Of a DNA stretch of 64,000 bases, positions 39,067-48,000 are shown one piece after another. The notes beneath the pieces were generated by a model. The model was not told where the DNA came from. It did not search any database and saw only the letters and a program-made list of their open reading frames with translations. A program made the position numbers and the translations under genes. This DNA comes from Mesorhizobium sp. 1M-11 (GTDB lineage: Bacteria > Pseudomonadota > Alphaproteobacteria > Rhizobiales > Rhizobiaceae): assembly GCF_001303895.1 (NCBI RefSeq), contig NZ_LJSD01000001.1:124001-188000 (forward strand), read 5' to 3'. Each line of letters opens with the position of its first letter. Position 1 is the stretch's first letter.

Positions 39067-40281
39067 ATGAAAGACCGGATCTCACTCAAAACAGCTCGCC
39101 GCATCGCACTCGCCGCGCAGGGCTTTGCCGACCCGCGACCAGTTGGCACACCCGACCGCCGCCACCTTGGGCGCGTGCTTTCGCGTACCGGGCTCTTGCA
39201 GATTGATTCCGTCAGTGCCGTGGTGCGCGCGCATTACATGCCGCTCTATTCGCGCCTCGGTCCCTACCCTATGTCCTTGCTCGACGACGCGATGGCACCG
39301 GGCCGCAAGCGCCTGCTGTTCGAATACTGGGCGCATGAGGCATCCCTGCTGCCGGTCGAAACCTATCCTCTCATGCGCTGGCGTATGGAACGCGCCGGGC
39401 GCGGCGAGGAAATGTATCTGGGGCTCGCCAAATGGGGCTGCCAGAACACGTCCATGATCGAAGAGATCTACCGCGAGGTCGAAGCGCGCGGGCCGATCGC
39501 CGCGTCCGAAATCGAGGGCTACAAGGGCAATGGCGGCTGGTGGGGGTGGAGTGCCGCCAAGCACGCTTTCGAATGGCTATTCTGGGCAGGGCGCATCACC
39601 ACCCATTCGCGTCGCGGATTCGAGCGGCTCTACGATCTGCCGGAACGTGTGCTGCCACGGGCGGTGCTTGATATGCCTGTCCCCTCGCCCGAGGATGCAC
39701 ACCGTGAATTGCTGCGACTTTCGGCGCGAGCCCACGGCGTGGCGACCTATTCCTGCCTGCGCGACTATTTCCGGCTCGCGCCGCACGATACCAAGGGGCG
39801 GCTTGAGGAGCTTGTCGAGGAAGGTGAACTGATCCCGGTCCGTGTCGAAGGCTGGGACAAGCCGGCCTATCTGCACAAGGATGCACGCCAGCCGCGCAAG
39901 GTCGAGGCGCGTGCCCTGCTTGCCCCCTTCGATCCGCTGGTGTTCGAGCGCAGCCGCGCCGAGAACCTGTTCGACTTCCGCTACCGTATCGAAATCTACA
40001 CGCCTGCCGAGAAGCGGCAGTATGGCTATTATGTTTTGCCCTTCCTCTATGACGAGAAGATCGTGGCGCGCATTGACCTGAAGGCCGACCGGCCGGCCGG
40101 CGTGCTGCGCGTGCATGCCGCCTATGCCGAGCCGGCGGCACCACAAGAAACGGCGGCCGAGCTGTTCGAGGAACTGAAGCTGATGCAAGGCTGGCTTGGC
40201 CTCGAGCGTATCGAGGTAGCACCTGCCGGCGATCTCGGCCCTGCGCTCGCCGATGTTGCCATGACAGCGAAGGCAGCCTGA
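39067..40281 (+). CDS. YcaQ-type DNA glycosylase (interstrand crosslink repair)
   Basis: The 404-aa protein belongs to the HTH_42 / YcaQ-AlkZ family, whose members unhook DNA interstrand crosslinks and excise alkylated bases. It has tandem winged-helix domains. LLQIDSVSAV carries the Gln45-x-Asp47 catalytic pattern of the YcaQ branch; the AlkZ branch has Gln-x-Gln. LLFEYWAHEASLLP is typical. Its length matches YcaQ. It is monocistronic, with a terminator after it. Confidence 0.9.
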   Translation: MKDRISLKTARRIALAAQGFADPRPVGTPDRRHLGRVLSRTGLLQIDSVSAVVRAHYMPLYSRLGPYPMSLLDDAMAPGRKRLLFEYWAHEASLLPVETYPLMRWRMERAGRGEEMYLGLAKWGCQNTSMIEEIYREVEARGPIAASEIEGYKGNGGWWGWSAAKHAFEWLFWAGRITTHSRRGFERLYDLPERVLPRAVLDMPVPSPEDAHRELLRLSARAHGVATYSCLRDYFRLAPHDTKGRLEELVEEGELIPVRVEGWDKPAYLHKDARQPRKVEARALLAPFDPLVFERSRAENLFDFRYRIEIYTPAEKRQYGYYVLPFLYDEKIVARIDLKADRPAGVLRVHAAYAEPAAPQETAAELFEELKLMQGWLGLERIEVAPAGDLGPALADVAMTAKAA

Positions 40282-40288
40282 AAAAGCA

Positions 40289-40312
40289 AAGGAGGCACCG
40301 CAGCGCCTCCTT
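40289..40312. terminator. Bidirectional hairpin between convergent genes
   Basis: AAGGAGGC pairs with GCCTCCTT around an 8-nt loop, with A-rich sequence on one side and TTCTC on the other. It lies between the stop codons of the ycaQ-type gene and the convergent hydrolase, so it can serve both. Confidence 0.7.
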
Positions 40313-40333
40313 CTCCCTCGGACTCTCTCCGGT

Positions 40334-41197
40334 TTACTGGAACATGCCCTTGGGTGTCTCACCCTTCAGGAATGGCTCGGTGAAGGCGAAGAGCAACGCT
40401 GGCTGAGTAATGACGGCGGTGTGCGAGGTTGCCGGCATGATCGCAAGGCGCGAGGCGGCAAGCGGCTTGCCCATGTCGCCCATCGCACCACCGCCAAGCA
40501 GCCGGAACAGCGCAACCGAATGTTCAAGCGTAGCCACATCCGCATCGCCGCTGATGATCAGCACCGGCATCTTCAGCGCCTTCACGTCGGCCTCCCAGGC
40601 CATCGGCTCCTTCTCGAGCTGGATCAGCTTGGCGACAAGGGCGGGGAAACCGTCCGGATTGGCGGCGAGCTTCTTGTAATCGGCGGCGAAAGGCATGTTG
40701 ACGAACATCTCGACGTTCATCTGCGGGATGAAGGCGGTGAATTCAGGTTGCCAGCCCTTGGCGTCATAAGCCGCGGAGGCAGCAACGAGCTTGTTGACCT
40801 TTTCGGGATGACGGATGGCGAGTTGCAGGCCGGCGGCTGCGCCCATCGAATAGCCGAACACGTCCGCCTTCTTCAGCCCTACCTTGTCCATGAAGCCGGC
40901 GACATCGTCTGCGAGGTTGGGATAGGTGATCGGCCGGTCGATATCGGTGGTGCGGCCATGTCCCTGGAACTCCAGCGCATAGACCTTATGGGTCTTGGCC
41001 AGCGTCGGGATGATCTCGCCCATGGAAGGGATGTTCATGTAGGCGCCATGCAGGACGACCAGCGGCTCACCCTCGCCTGACACCTCGTAGTACATCTTCA
41101 TGCCATTGACCTCGACGCGATCGCCGACGGCATCGGATCCGGCGAATGCCGGGCCGGCGAGAAAGGTGGCAGCGGCAACTAACAATGCGCGGAACAT
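40334..41197 (-). CDS. Exported alpha/beta hydrolase
   Basis: The 287-aa protein starts with a signal peptide (MFRALLVAAATFLAGPAFAG) and so should act in the periplasm. It has the alpha/beta-hydrolase fold: LVVLHGAYMN at the oxyanion strand, nucleophile Ser117 in GYSMG, an acidic residue in ISGDADVATL and the catalytic His in ATSHTAV. The substrate is unknown; small esters are likely for this type. The start at 41197 gives a clean signal peptide. Confidence 0.87.
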   Translation of the reverse strand: MFRALLVAAATFLAGPAFAGSDAVGDRVEVNGMKMYYEVSGEGEPLVVLHGAYMNIPSMGEIIPTLAKTHKVYALEFQGHGRTTDIDRPITYPNLADDVAGFMDKVGLKKADVFGYSMGAAAGLQLAIRHPEKVNKLVAASAAYDAKGWQPEFTAFIPQMNVEMFVNMPFAADYKKLAANPDGFPALVAKLIQLEKEPMAWEADVKALKMPVLIISGDADVATLEHSVALFRLLGGGAMGDMGKPLAASRLAIMPATSHTAVITQPALLFAFTEPFLKGETPKGMFQ

Positions 41198-41392
41198 AAG
41201 GTTCTCCGTTGGTTGTCTCATGCGTTTTCGGTAACGCTGACGATAAGACGAAGCTGCGTTTCACATTCCGACATGGTCAGGCAAAATTTTCTTCTGGCAG
41301 CTGGCGACCAGCCACGAGCCGATGGCATGTTTGCCGCTTCCTGGAATCCCAGCCCGTTACGCGAAACAGACCGCCAACCGAAAGACCGTCGC

Positions 41393-41866
41393 ATGCCGCA
41401 TGAGTCCAGTGCCCGATTCCGAGCCGCAACAATCGCCGACGTGGCTCTGGTTCGCGACATCGTCCACGCGGCCTATTCGAAATGGATTCCGGTGATCGGA
41501 CGCGAGCCGAGCCCGATGAAAGCCGACTACGACGAGGCGCTGCAAAAGCACCAGTTCACGCTGCTTTACCTCGACACCGAGATCGCTGGCCTGATCGAGA
41601 CGATCCTGGAAAACGATCATCTGTGGATCGAGAATGTCTGTGTAGTGCCGGCTCAACAGGGAAAGGGGCTCGGCAAGATACTGCTCCATCATGCCGAACA
41701 GGCGGCCCGGCAGGCCGGCCACAACGAAACCCGCCTGCTGACCAATGCCGCATTCGAGGCCAACATCGCGCTCTACCAACGGCTGGGTTACGTCATCACC
41801 GAACAGGAACCGTATATGGGAGGCACCACAGTCTATATGCGCAAACATCTGGCGCTGGATCTCTGA
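41393..41866 (+). CDS. GNAT family N-acetyltransferase
   Basis: The 157-aa protein covers a full GNAT domain: ARFRAATIADVALVRDIV at the start, LWIENVCVVPAQQGKGLGKI with the acetyl-CoA loop (QGKGLG), TNAAFEANIALYQRLGYVIT at the end. The substrate is unknown. The ATG at 41393 marks the domain start; upstream in-frame sequence is not conserved in character. It is followed 25 bp later by a P-loop protein. Confidence 0.85.
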   Translation: MPHESSARFRAATIADVALVRDIVHAAYSKWIPVIGREPSPMKADYDEALQKHQFTLLYLDTEIAGLIETILENDHLWIENVCVVPAQQGKGLGKILLHHAEQAARQAGHNETRLLTNAAFEANIALYQRLGYVITEQEPYMGGTTVYMRKHLALDL

Positions 41867-41891
41867 GCCGATCCGCCTCCCGAGCCCCCAC

Positions 41892-42380
41892 ATGAAACGC
41901 GTCTTGATCACCGGCATGTCCGGAACCGGCAAGTCGGCCACGGTCAGGGAACTGGCAGCGCGTGGTTATGCGGCTTACGATCTCGATACGCCGGAATGGT
42001 CTCACTGGATCGACGCCGCTCCCGACGACACTCTGACACCCGAGGACGGCAAGGACTGGGTGTGGCAGGTCGATAAGGTGCGGATGCTGCTTTCCCAGCC
42101 GCGCGAAGCCATGCTCTTCGTCAGCGGCTGTGCCGAGAACATGGGGGAGCTTTTTCCGCTGATCGACACCGTGATCCTGCTCACGGCGTCGATCGATACG
42201 ATCATGCGACGGGTGTCGGCTCGGACGTCAGGCGGTTATGGCCATGCCGAGAGCGAGCGTGCCAAGATTGCCGAACTGGTCGAAATGATCGAGCCCCTGC
42301 TTCGCGAGTCCGCCGATCATGAGATCGATTCGAGCGGTCCGGTCGAAGCAACCGTCAATCAGATTCTGCAGTTGGCCTAG
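41892..42380 (+). CDS. P-loop kinase-like ATPase, shikimate-kinase fold
   Basis: The 162-aa protein opens with a Walker A motif (LITGMSGTGKSATVREL), a nucleoside/shikimate-kinase-like arrangement, then YDLDTPEWSHWID, an acidic Walker-B-like segment AMLFVSGCAEN, and a lid-like RRVSARTSGGYGHAESER. The substrate is unknown. It follows the GNAT gene by 25 bp and probably shares its transcript. Confidence 0.75.
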   Translation: MKRVLITGMSGTGKSATVRELAARGYAAYDLDTPEWSHWIDAAPDDTLTPEDGKDWVWQVDKVRMLLSQPREAMLFVSGCAENMGELFPLIDTVILLTASIDTIMRRVSARTSGGYGHAESERAKIAELVEMIEPLLRESADHEIDSSGPVEATVNQILQLA

Positions 42381-42398
42381 TTGCCGCTTTTATACCCG

Positions 42399-43109
42399 CT
42401 ACACGGAGCGTGTCACACCACCATCGACGCGGATGTTCTGGCCCGTGATGTAGCCGGCGGCGTCGGAAGCGAGGAAGGCGATCGTGGCGGCGATCTCCTC
42501 GCTGGTTCCGTAGCGCTTCAAGGGTACGCTGTCGCGTCGCTCCTCGGTGGCCGGCAAACTGTCGATCCAGCCCGGCAGCACATTGTTCATGCGGACGTTG
42601 TCGCCGGAATAGGCCTCGACGAAAATCTTGGTGAAGGAAGCAAGACCTGCGCGGAACACCGTGGACGTCGGAAACATGGGGCTCGGCTCGAAGGTCCAGG
42701 CGGTCGAGATGTTGATGATGGCGCCGGCCTTCTGCTGCTGCATCACCGGCGTCACCAGCCGCGTCGGGCGGATGACATTCATCAGATAGGTGTCGAGGCC
42801 CTTGTGCCAGTCCTCGTCGCTGATCTCGAGGATCTGCGCACGCGGGCCGTGGCCGGCGCTGTTGACCAGCACATCGATGCGTCCCCACGTCGAAACAGCA
42901 AGATCGACCAGCCGGCGTAAATCCTCGTTGGACTGGTTCGAGCCGGTGACCCCGACGCCGCCGAGTTCCTTGGCCAGCGCCTCGCCCTTGCCGGACGATG
43001 ACAGGATCGCGACCTTGTATCCGTCCGCCGCCAGCTTGCGCGCCGCGGCAGCACCCATGCCGCTGCCACCTGCGGTCACCATCGCCACCTTTTGAACCGT
43101 CATAACCAT
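42399..43109 (-). CDS. SDR-family protein lacking catalytic Tyr and Lys
   Basis: The 236-aa protein has the classical SDR Rossmann start (VTAGGSGMGAAAARKL), NSAG motif (LVNSAGHGPRA), the structural NISTAW serine and the C-terminal ITGQNIRVDGG. Where the Tyr-x3-Lys pair should be it reads STVFR before AGLASFTK, so Tyr becomes Ser and Lys becomes Arg. Normal SDR chemistry is therefore doubtful; it may be a binding or regulatory homologue or use another proton donor. An ATG two codons downstream is an alternative start. Confidence 0.85.
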   Translation of the reverse strand: MVMTVQKVAMVTAGGSGMGAAAARKLAADGYKVAILSSSGKGEALAKELGGVGVTGSNQSNEDLRRLVDLAVSTWGRIDVLVNSAGHGPRAQILEISDEDWHKGLDTYLMNVIRPTRLVTPVMQQQKAGAIINISTAWTFEPSPMFPTSTVFRAGLASFTKIFVEAYSGDNVRMNNVLPGWIDSLPATEERRDSVPLKRYGTSEEIAATIAFLASDAAGYITGQNIRVDGGVTRSV

Positions 43110-43286
43110 CTCCTGTCCGATACGACCGGGCCGAGAGGCCCTGCCATGCTTCCATCTGTGATAACATCAGACGGCGATAAGCAAACCCAGGCAAGAGGCA
43201 AGTTCGGCAGGGCCAGGTTGGAGAATAAAGGGCGGACAGGATTCACGTACCAACACGCATGCGACGTTATCCGCCGTAAGCGCGCG

Positions 43287-43315
43287 TTGACAGCGTGGCC
43301 CGGCCAAGCCTAAAT
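43287..43315 (+). promoter_or_regulatory. Cobalamin operon promoter
   Basis: A perfect -35 (TTGACA, 43287-43292), a 17-bp spacer and CTAAAT (43310-43315) form a strong sigma-70-type promoter. RNA would start near 43322, at the 5' side of the cobalamin riboswitch. Confidence 0.75.
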
Positions 43316-43323
43316 CCGACAAA

Positions 43324-43497
43324 GACGGTCTCTTCCCTTCACCGGGAGGAGCGAAGAGGGAATGCGGTGCGAGGCGGCAGCCTCAATTCCGCGGCTGTCC
43401 CCGCAACTGTGAGCGGCGAGCCAAGGCCGATAGCCACTGGGATTTCCCGGGAAGGCGGCACCAAGGCACCGACCCGCGAGCCAGGAGACCTGCCGTC
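43324..43497 (+). promoter_or_regulatory. Cobalamin riboswitch
   Basis: The leader has the hallmarks of a B12 aptamer: a closing stem GACGG (43324-43328) with CCGTC (43493-43497), the conserved GCCACTG segment (about 43429-43435), and a B12 box AGCCAGGAGACCTGCC at 43479-43494. It precedes a cobalamin-related gene by about 50 nt. In this class cobalamin binding lowers expression by hiding the ribosome-binding site or ending transcription. A hairpin (GCCTGG with CCGGGC) just before the AAGGAG site could be part of the expression platform. Confidence 0.95.
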
Positions 43498-43545
43498 TAA
43501 CCAGAATCCCAACGCCTGGCGGGTGTCCCGGGCAAGGAGCCTGAT

Positions 43546-43971
43546 TTGGATTGCAACGGCAGTTTTTTGGCTGAGACGGAGAGTGTGGCAGCGGACGTGG
43601 GGACCGCGCCGGTCACCATTGTCGTGTGCTCGTCCTGTCGTGACGAAAACGGCTCCGACGCTCATCCTCGCGCCGGCGCGCTGTTGGCCGAAGCCACCCG
43701 CGCCGCAGCCCGAGACAGCGGGACCATCGAAGTCCGCACCGTCGAGTGCCTGGGCAATTGCAAGCGCCGCCTTTCGGCTGCGCTGCTGCGCGACGGTTGC
43801 TGGAGCTATGTCTTTGGTGACCTGACCGCCGAATCAGGCTCAGACCTCGTCACCGGTGCAGAACTCTTCGCCACATCGCAGGACGGCCTCATCCCATGGC
43901 GTGGTCGCCCCGATTCTCTCAAGCGCGGCCTCGTCGCGCGCATTCCTCCCCTTGCCATGCTGAAGGAATAG
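43546..43971 (+). CDS. DUF1636 thioredoxin-like 2Fe-2S ferredoxin-type protein
   Basis: The 141-aa protein has Cys28-x2-Cys31 (VVCSSCRDE) and Cys68-x3-Cys72 (VECLGNCKRR), the spacing of thioredoxin-like 2Fe-2S ferredoxins. The DUF1636 family is typically found next to cobalamin genes. It is the first gene after the riboswitch. It might supply electrons or metal in corrin synthesis, for example for cobalt reduction; this is inference. The start is a TTG with AAGGAG 6 nt upstream; no in-frame ATG precedes the Cys motifs. Confidence 0.85.
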   Translation: MDCNGSFLAETESVAADVGTAPVTIVVCSSCRDENGSDAHPRAGALLAEATRAAARDSGTIEVRTVECLGNCKRRLSAALLRDGCWSYVFGDLTAESGSDLVTGAELFATSQDGLIPWRGRPDSLKRGLVARIPPLAMLKE

Positions 43972-43973
43972 AC

Positions 43974-45011
43974 ATGACCGCTTCCGTTTCCCGTGTGCCC
44001 TGCACCGTCGTCACCGGCTTCCTCGGCGCCGGTAAGACGACGCTGATCCGCAACATCCTCGAGAACGCGAAAGGCAAGCGGCTGGCCCTCATCGTCAACG
44101 AATTCGGCGATGTCGGCGTCGATGGCGAGATTCTGAAAGGCTGCGGCGTCGACTCTTGTCCTGAGGAAAACATCGTTGAACTCGCCAATGGCTGCATCTG
44201 CTGCACGGTCGCCGACGACTTCGTGCCGGCGCTCGACCAGATCCTGGCACGCACGCCGAAGGTCGACCACATCCTGATCGAAACCTCCGGTCTCGCATTG
44301 CCGAAGCCACTGGTGCAGGCCTTTCAGTGGCCAACGGTGAAGAACCGCGTCACCGTGGACGGCGTCGTCGCCGTGGTTGATGGCCCGGCTCTCGCCGAAG
44401 GTCGCGTTGCCTCGGACATGGATGCGCTCGCCGCTCAGCGCGCGGCCGATGGTACGCTCGACCATGACGACCCGGTCGAGGAAGTGTTCGAAGATCAGGT
44501 CGCCTGTGCCGACCTGATCATCCTCTCCAAGAACGACCTGCTGGACGAGGCCGGCGCGGCGCGTGCCAACGCCGTGCTGAGCGAGCATGTCGCGCGCGCC
44601 GTCAAGGTGGTGCCGACCGCACAGGGCAAGGTCGATCCGTCCATATTGCTTGGGCTCGGCCTCGCCGTCGAGGACGACATCGAGAACCGCAAGAGCCATC
44701 ATGACGGCATGGGCGACCATGAACACGATGACTTCGATACGTTCGTGGTCGAGATCCCTTCCGTTGCCAATCCGGAAGATCTCGCCCGCCGTGTCGCGGA
44801 AGCCGCGGACAAGGAGAATGTGCTGCGCGTGAAGGGTTTCGTCGAAGTGGATGCGAAGCCGATGCGACTTCTCCTGCAGGCGGTTGGACCGCGCGTGAAC
44901 CACTATTATGATCGCGCCTGGACGGCGGAAGACGAACGTCGCTCGCGGCTGGTGGTGATCGGGCTGAAGGGGCTTGACCGCCCGGCCATCGAGAAGATCC
45001 TGGTAGGATAA
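43974..45011 (+). CDS. cobW: CobW, GTPase of cobalamin synthesis
   Basis: The 345-aa G3E-family GTPase has a P-loop (TGFLGAGKTTLIR), the metal-binding CxCC motif at Cys74, Cys76 and Cys77 (NGCICCTVADDF), the switch region ETSGLALPKP, a His/Asp-rich segment (KSHHDGMGDHEHDD) and a C-terminal CobW domain. It probably loads cobalt for the CobN-containing chelatase. It starts 2 bp after the ferredoxin-like gene. The start at 43974 omits an unlikely 26-residue extension. Confidence 0.95.
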   Translation: MTASVSRVPCTVVTGFLGAGKTTLIRNILENAKGKRLALIVNEFGDVGVDGEILKGCGVDSCPEENIVELANGCICCTVADDFVPALDQILARTPKVDHILIETSGLALPKPLVQAFQWPTVKNRVTVDGVVAVVDGPALAEGRVASDMDALAAQRAADGTLDHDDPVEEVFEDQVACADLIILSKNDLLDEAGAARANAVLSEHVARAVKVVPTAQGKVDPSILLGLGLAVEDDIENRKSHHDGMGDHEHDDFDTFVVEIPSVANPEDLARRVAEAADKENVLRVKGFVEVDAKPMRLLLQAVGPRVNHYYDRAWTAEDERRSRLVVIGLKGLDRPAIEKILVG

Positions 45012-45013
45012 CC

Positions 45014-48000
45014 TTGCACATCCTGACCACCACCTCCGCTTCGCTCGACGACATCGCCGAGCCGGTCGACCTGCGCCAGCAGCCGGCGGAGATGGTGGCG
45101 CTGTCTTTCACGGACAGCGATCTGGCCGGACTGGCATCCGCCTGGCAGACGGACGCCAGCGCCTTGCCGTCGATGCGGCTGGCGGCGCTGCGTGACCTCC
45201 GTCATCCCATGTCCGTCGACCTTTGGATCGACAGCGTCGCGCAGCACGCCAAGCTGATCCTGGTGCGCATCCTGGGCGGCTACGACTGGTGGCGCTACGG
45301 CTGCGACCAGCTCGCGGCGATGGCCCGGGCCAGGGGTATCAAGCTGGCGCTGCTGCCCGGCGAATCCCATGACGAAGATCCACGCCTCACGGAAGCCTCC
45401 ACCCTGTCTGCGGACGATCTCAGGGCTTTGCTTGCCTATTTCCGCCAGGGTGGACCGGCCAACATGTCCGCGCTGGTCAGCCGGCTGGCCGGACTTTGCG
45501 GCCACGATCGGGCTGTTCTCCCGCCGGTCGAACTGCCCAAAGCAGGGTTTTATCGGCCAGGCGTCGGTGTCGTGGACGATCCAGCTGCCTTCTCCCCGTT
45601 AACGGGGAGAAGGTCCCGGCAGGGGGATGAGGGGCAAGAGTCCCCCTCTGCCATGGGGATACCGCCCCTCATCCGCCCCTTTGGGGCACCTTCTCCCCGT
45701 GAATGGGGAGAAGGCAACACACCCATCGTCCCGATCCTCTTCTATCGCTCCATGCTGCTGGCAACTGACGCCGCCCCCATCGATGCTCTCGTCGAAGCGC
45801 TTGAGGCCCGCGACATCACCGCAGTGCCGATTTTTGTTCCCAGCTTGAAGGACAAAGCCGCTCTCGATTTCGTCGAAAACGCGCTCGCAACGTTGAGCCC
45901 CGCCGCCATCATCACCGCCACCGCCTTTGCTTCCGGCGCGGAACCGGGAGCCGAAACCTTGTTCGACCGTGCCGGCGTGCCGGTGTTCCAGGTCATCGTT
46001 GCCACCACGCGCCGCGACGCCTGGGAGACCAACCAGCGCGGCCTGGCTCCTGCGGATCTTGCCATGCATGTCGTGCTGCCGGAACTGGATGGCCGTATTC
46101 TTGCCGGCGCCGTTTCCTTCAAGGCTGAACAGGAAGCGGATGCCGCGCTGGCTTTCCGCGCTTTCGCCAACAGGCCGGAGCCCGATCGTGTCGAGCGTGT
46201 GGCCGACCGTATCGCAGCGCATATCCGGCTTCAGCGGGCACCACCTGCCGAGCGGCGCCTTGTCATCCTCATCCCCGACTATCCAAGCGCACCGGGCCGC
46301 ACCGGCTACGCGGTCGGTCTCGACGTGCCCTTTTCCGTGCTCGCCATGCTGCACGACCTTAAGGAAGACGGTTATACGGTTGAGAAGATTCCTGAATCTC
46401 CGCGGGAATTGCTCGACCTTTTGGAGCGGAGTGGCGAACATCTTGCCGCCAACGAGTATGCTGAGCTCTTCGGTCACCTGCCAGCTGATGCGCGCCAGAC
46501 GGTGCTCGAAGCCTGGGGCGAAGCTGACGTACCCCATTTTCCTTTCCGCGCCGCCACCTTCGGTAACGTTACGGTAGCTCTGGCGCCGGACCGAGGCCGC
46601 TCTGCCGACCGCCGCGCCGACTATCATGATCCGACATTGCCACCGCGCCACGAACTGGTCGCCTTCGGCCTCTGGCTGCAGAAATCACTCGGCGTGCATG
46701 CGATCGTCCACGTCGGCGCGCATGGCACGCTGGAGTGGCTTCCCGGCAAGACAGTGGCACTCGGCCAGAACTGTTTCCCCGAAATCGTCACCGGTGCGCT
46801 GCCGGTGATTTATCCTTTCATCGTCTCCAATCCCGGCGAAGCGGCACAAGCCAAACGCCGCATTGCTGCGGTCACGCTCGGTCATCTGCCGCCGCCATTG
46901 ACCGGCGCCGGATTGGACGAAGACCAGCAGGAACTTGAGCGACTGGTTGATGAATACGCCCAGGCCGACGGGCTCGACCGCCGCCGGCGCGACCGGCTGG
47001 CGAAGCTGATCGTCGAAACGGCCGCGAAAACCGGACTTGCCTCGGAAGCCGGCGTGGCCAAGACCGATGCGCCCGACGAGGCACTGCGCCGCATCGACGC
47101 ATGGCTGTGCGATCTCAAGGATTTCGCGGTCAAGGACGGCCTGCACGTCTATGGGCGCGCTCCGGAAGGCGAAGTCGACCCGCTGCGCCTGCAAAGCGCG
47201 GCCAACGAGAAAGCGTCGCTGCTCGCGGCCCTCGGCGGACATCATATCAGTGCCGGCCCGGCAGGTGCGCCCGCCCGCGGCCGCACCGACGTCCTGCCAA
47301 CCGGCCGCAACCTGTTCACCGCCGATCCACGCACCATGCCGACGCCGACCGCCTTCGACCTCGGCAAGGCGGCCGCCGACGAAATCGTGGTCAGCTACAT
47401 GCAAAGCCACGGCGACTGGCCGCGGGCACTGGTCATCGATCTCTGGGGTTCGGCGTCCTTGCGCACCGGCGGCGAGGAGATCGCGCAGGGTCTGGCCCTT
47501 ATGGGCTGTCGTCCGCAATGGGACGCCGCCACCGGTCGCGTTACCGGCATCGAAGTGCTGCCGCCAGCGACGCTCGGGCGGCCTCGTGTCGACGTGACCT
47601 GGCGGATTTCCGGTCTGTTTCGCGACATGTTCCCGACCCAGATCGCCCTGATCGATGCGGCGTCGCGGGCGGTCGCCCAGCGCGATGAGGATGACAGCGA
47701 AAACCCGCTTGCAGCGGCAACGCGCGCGGCAGGCCGGGTCGAGCCGCGCATCTTCGGCTCCTCGCCCGGAACCTATGGCGCCGGCCTCGAGGCGATGCTT
47801 GCCAGTGGCGAATGGGACCGCCGCGAAGAGCTTGGCCGTGCCTATCTCGAAGCCGCTTCGCATGCCTATGGTGGGGCCGAAGGCGAAGGCTCCGCCGCAC
47901 CCGGCGCTTTCGCCGGCCGCATCGCGGAGGCCGATCTGCTGGTCCACACCGGCGATGATCCGGGCCGCGACATCCTCGAGGGCTCGGCCGACGTCGCTTT

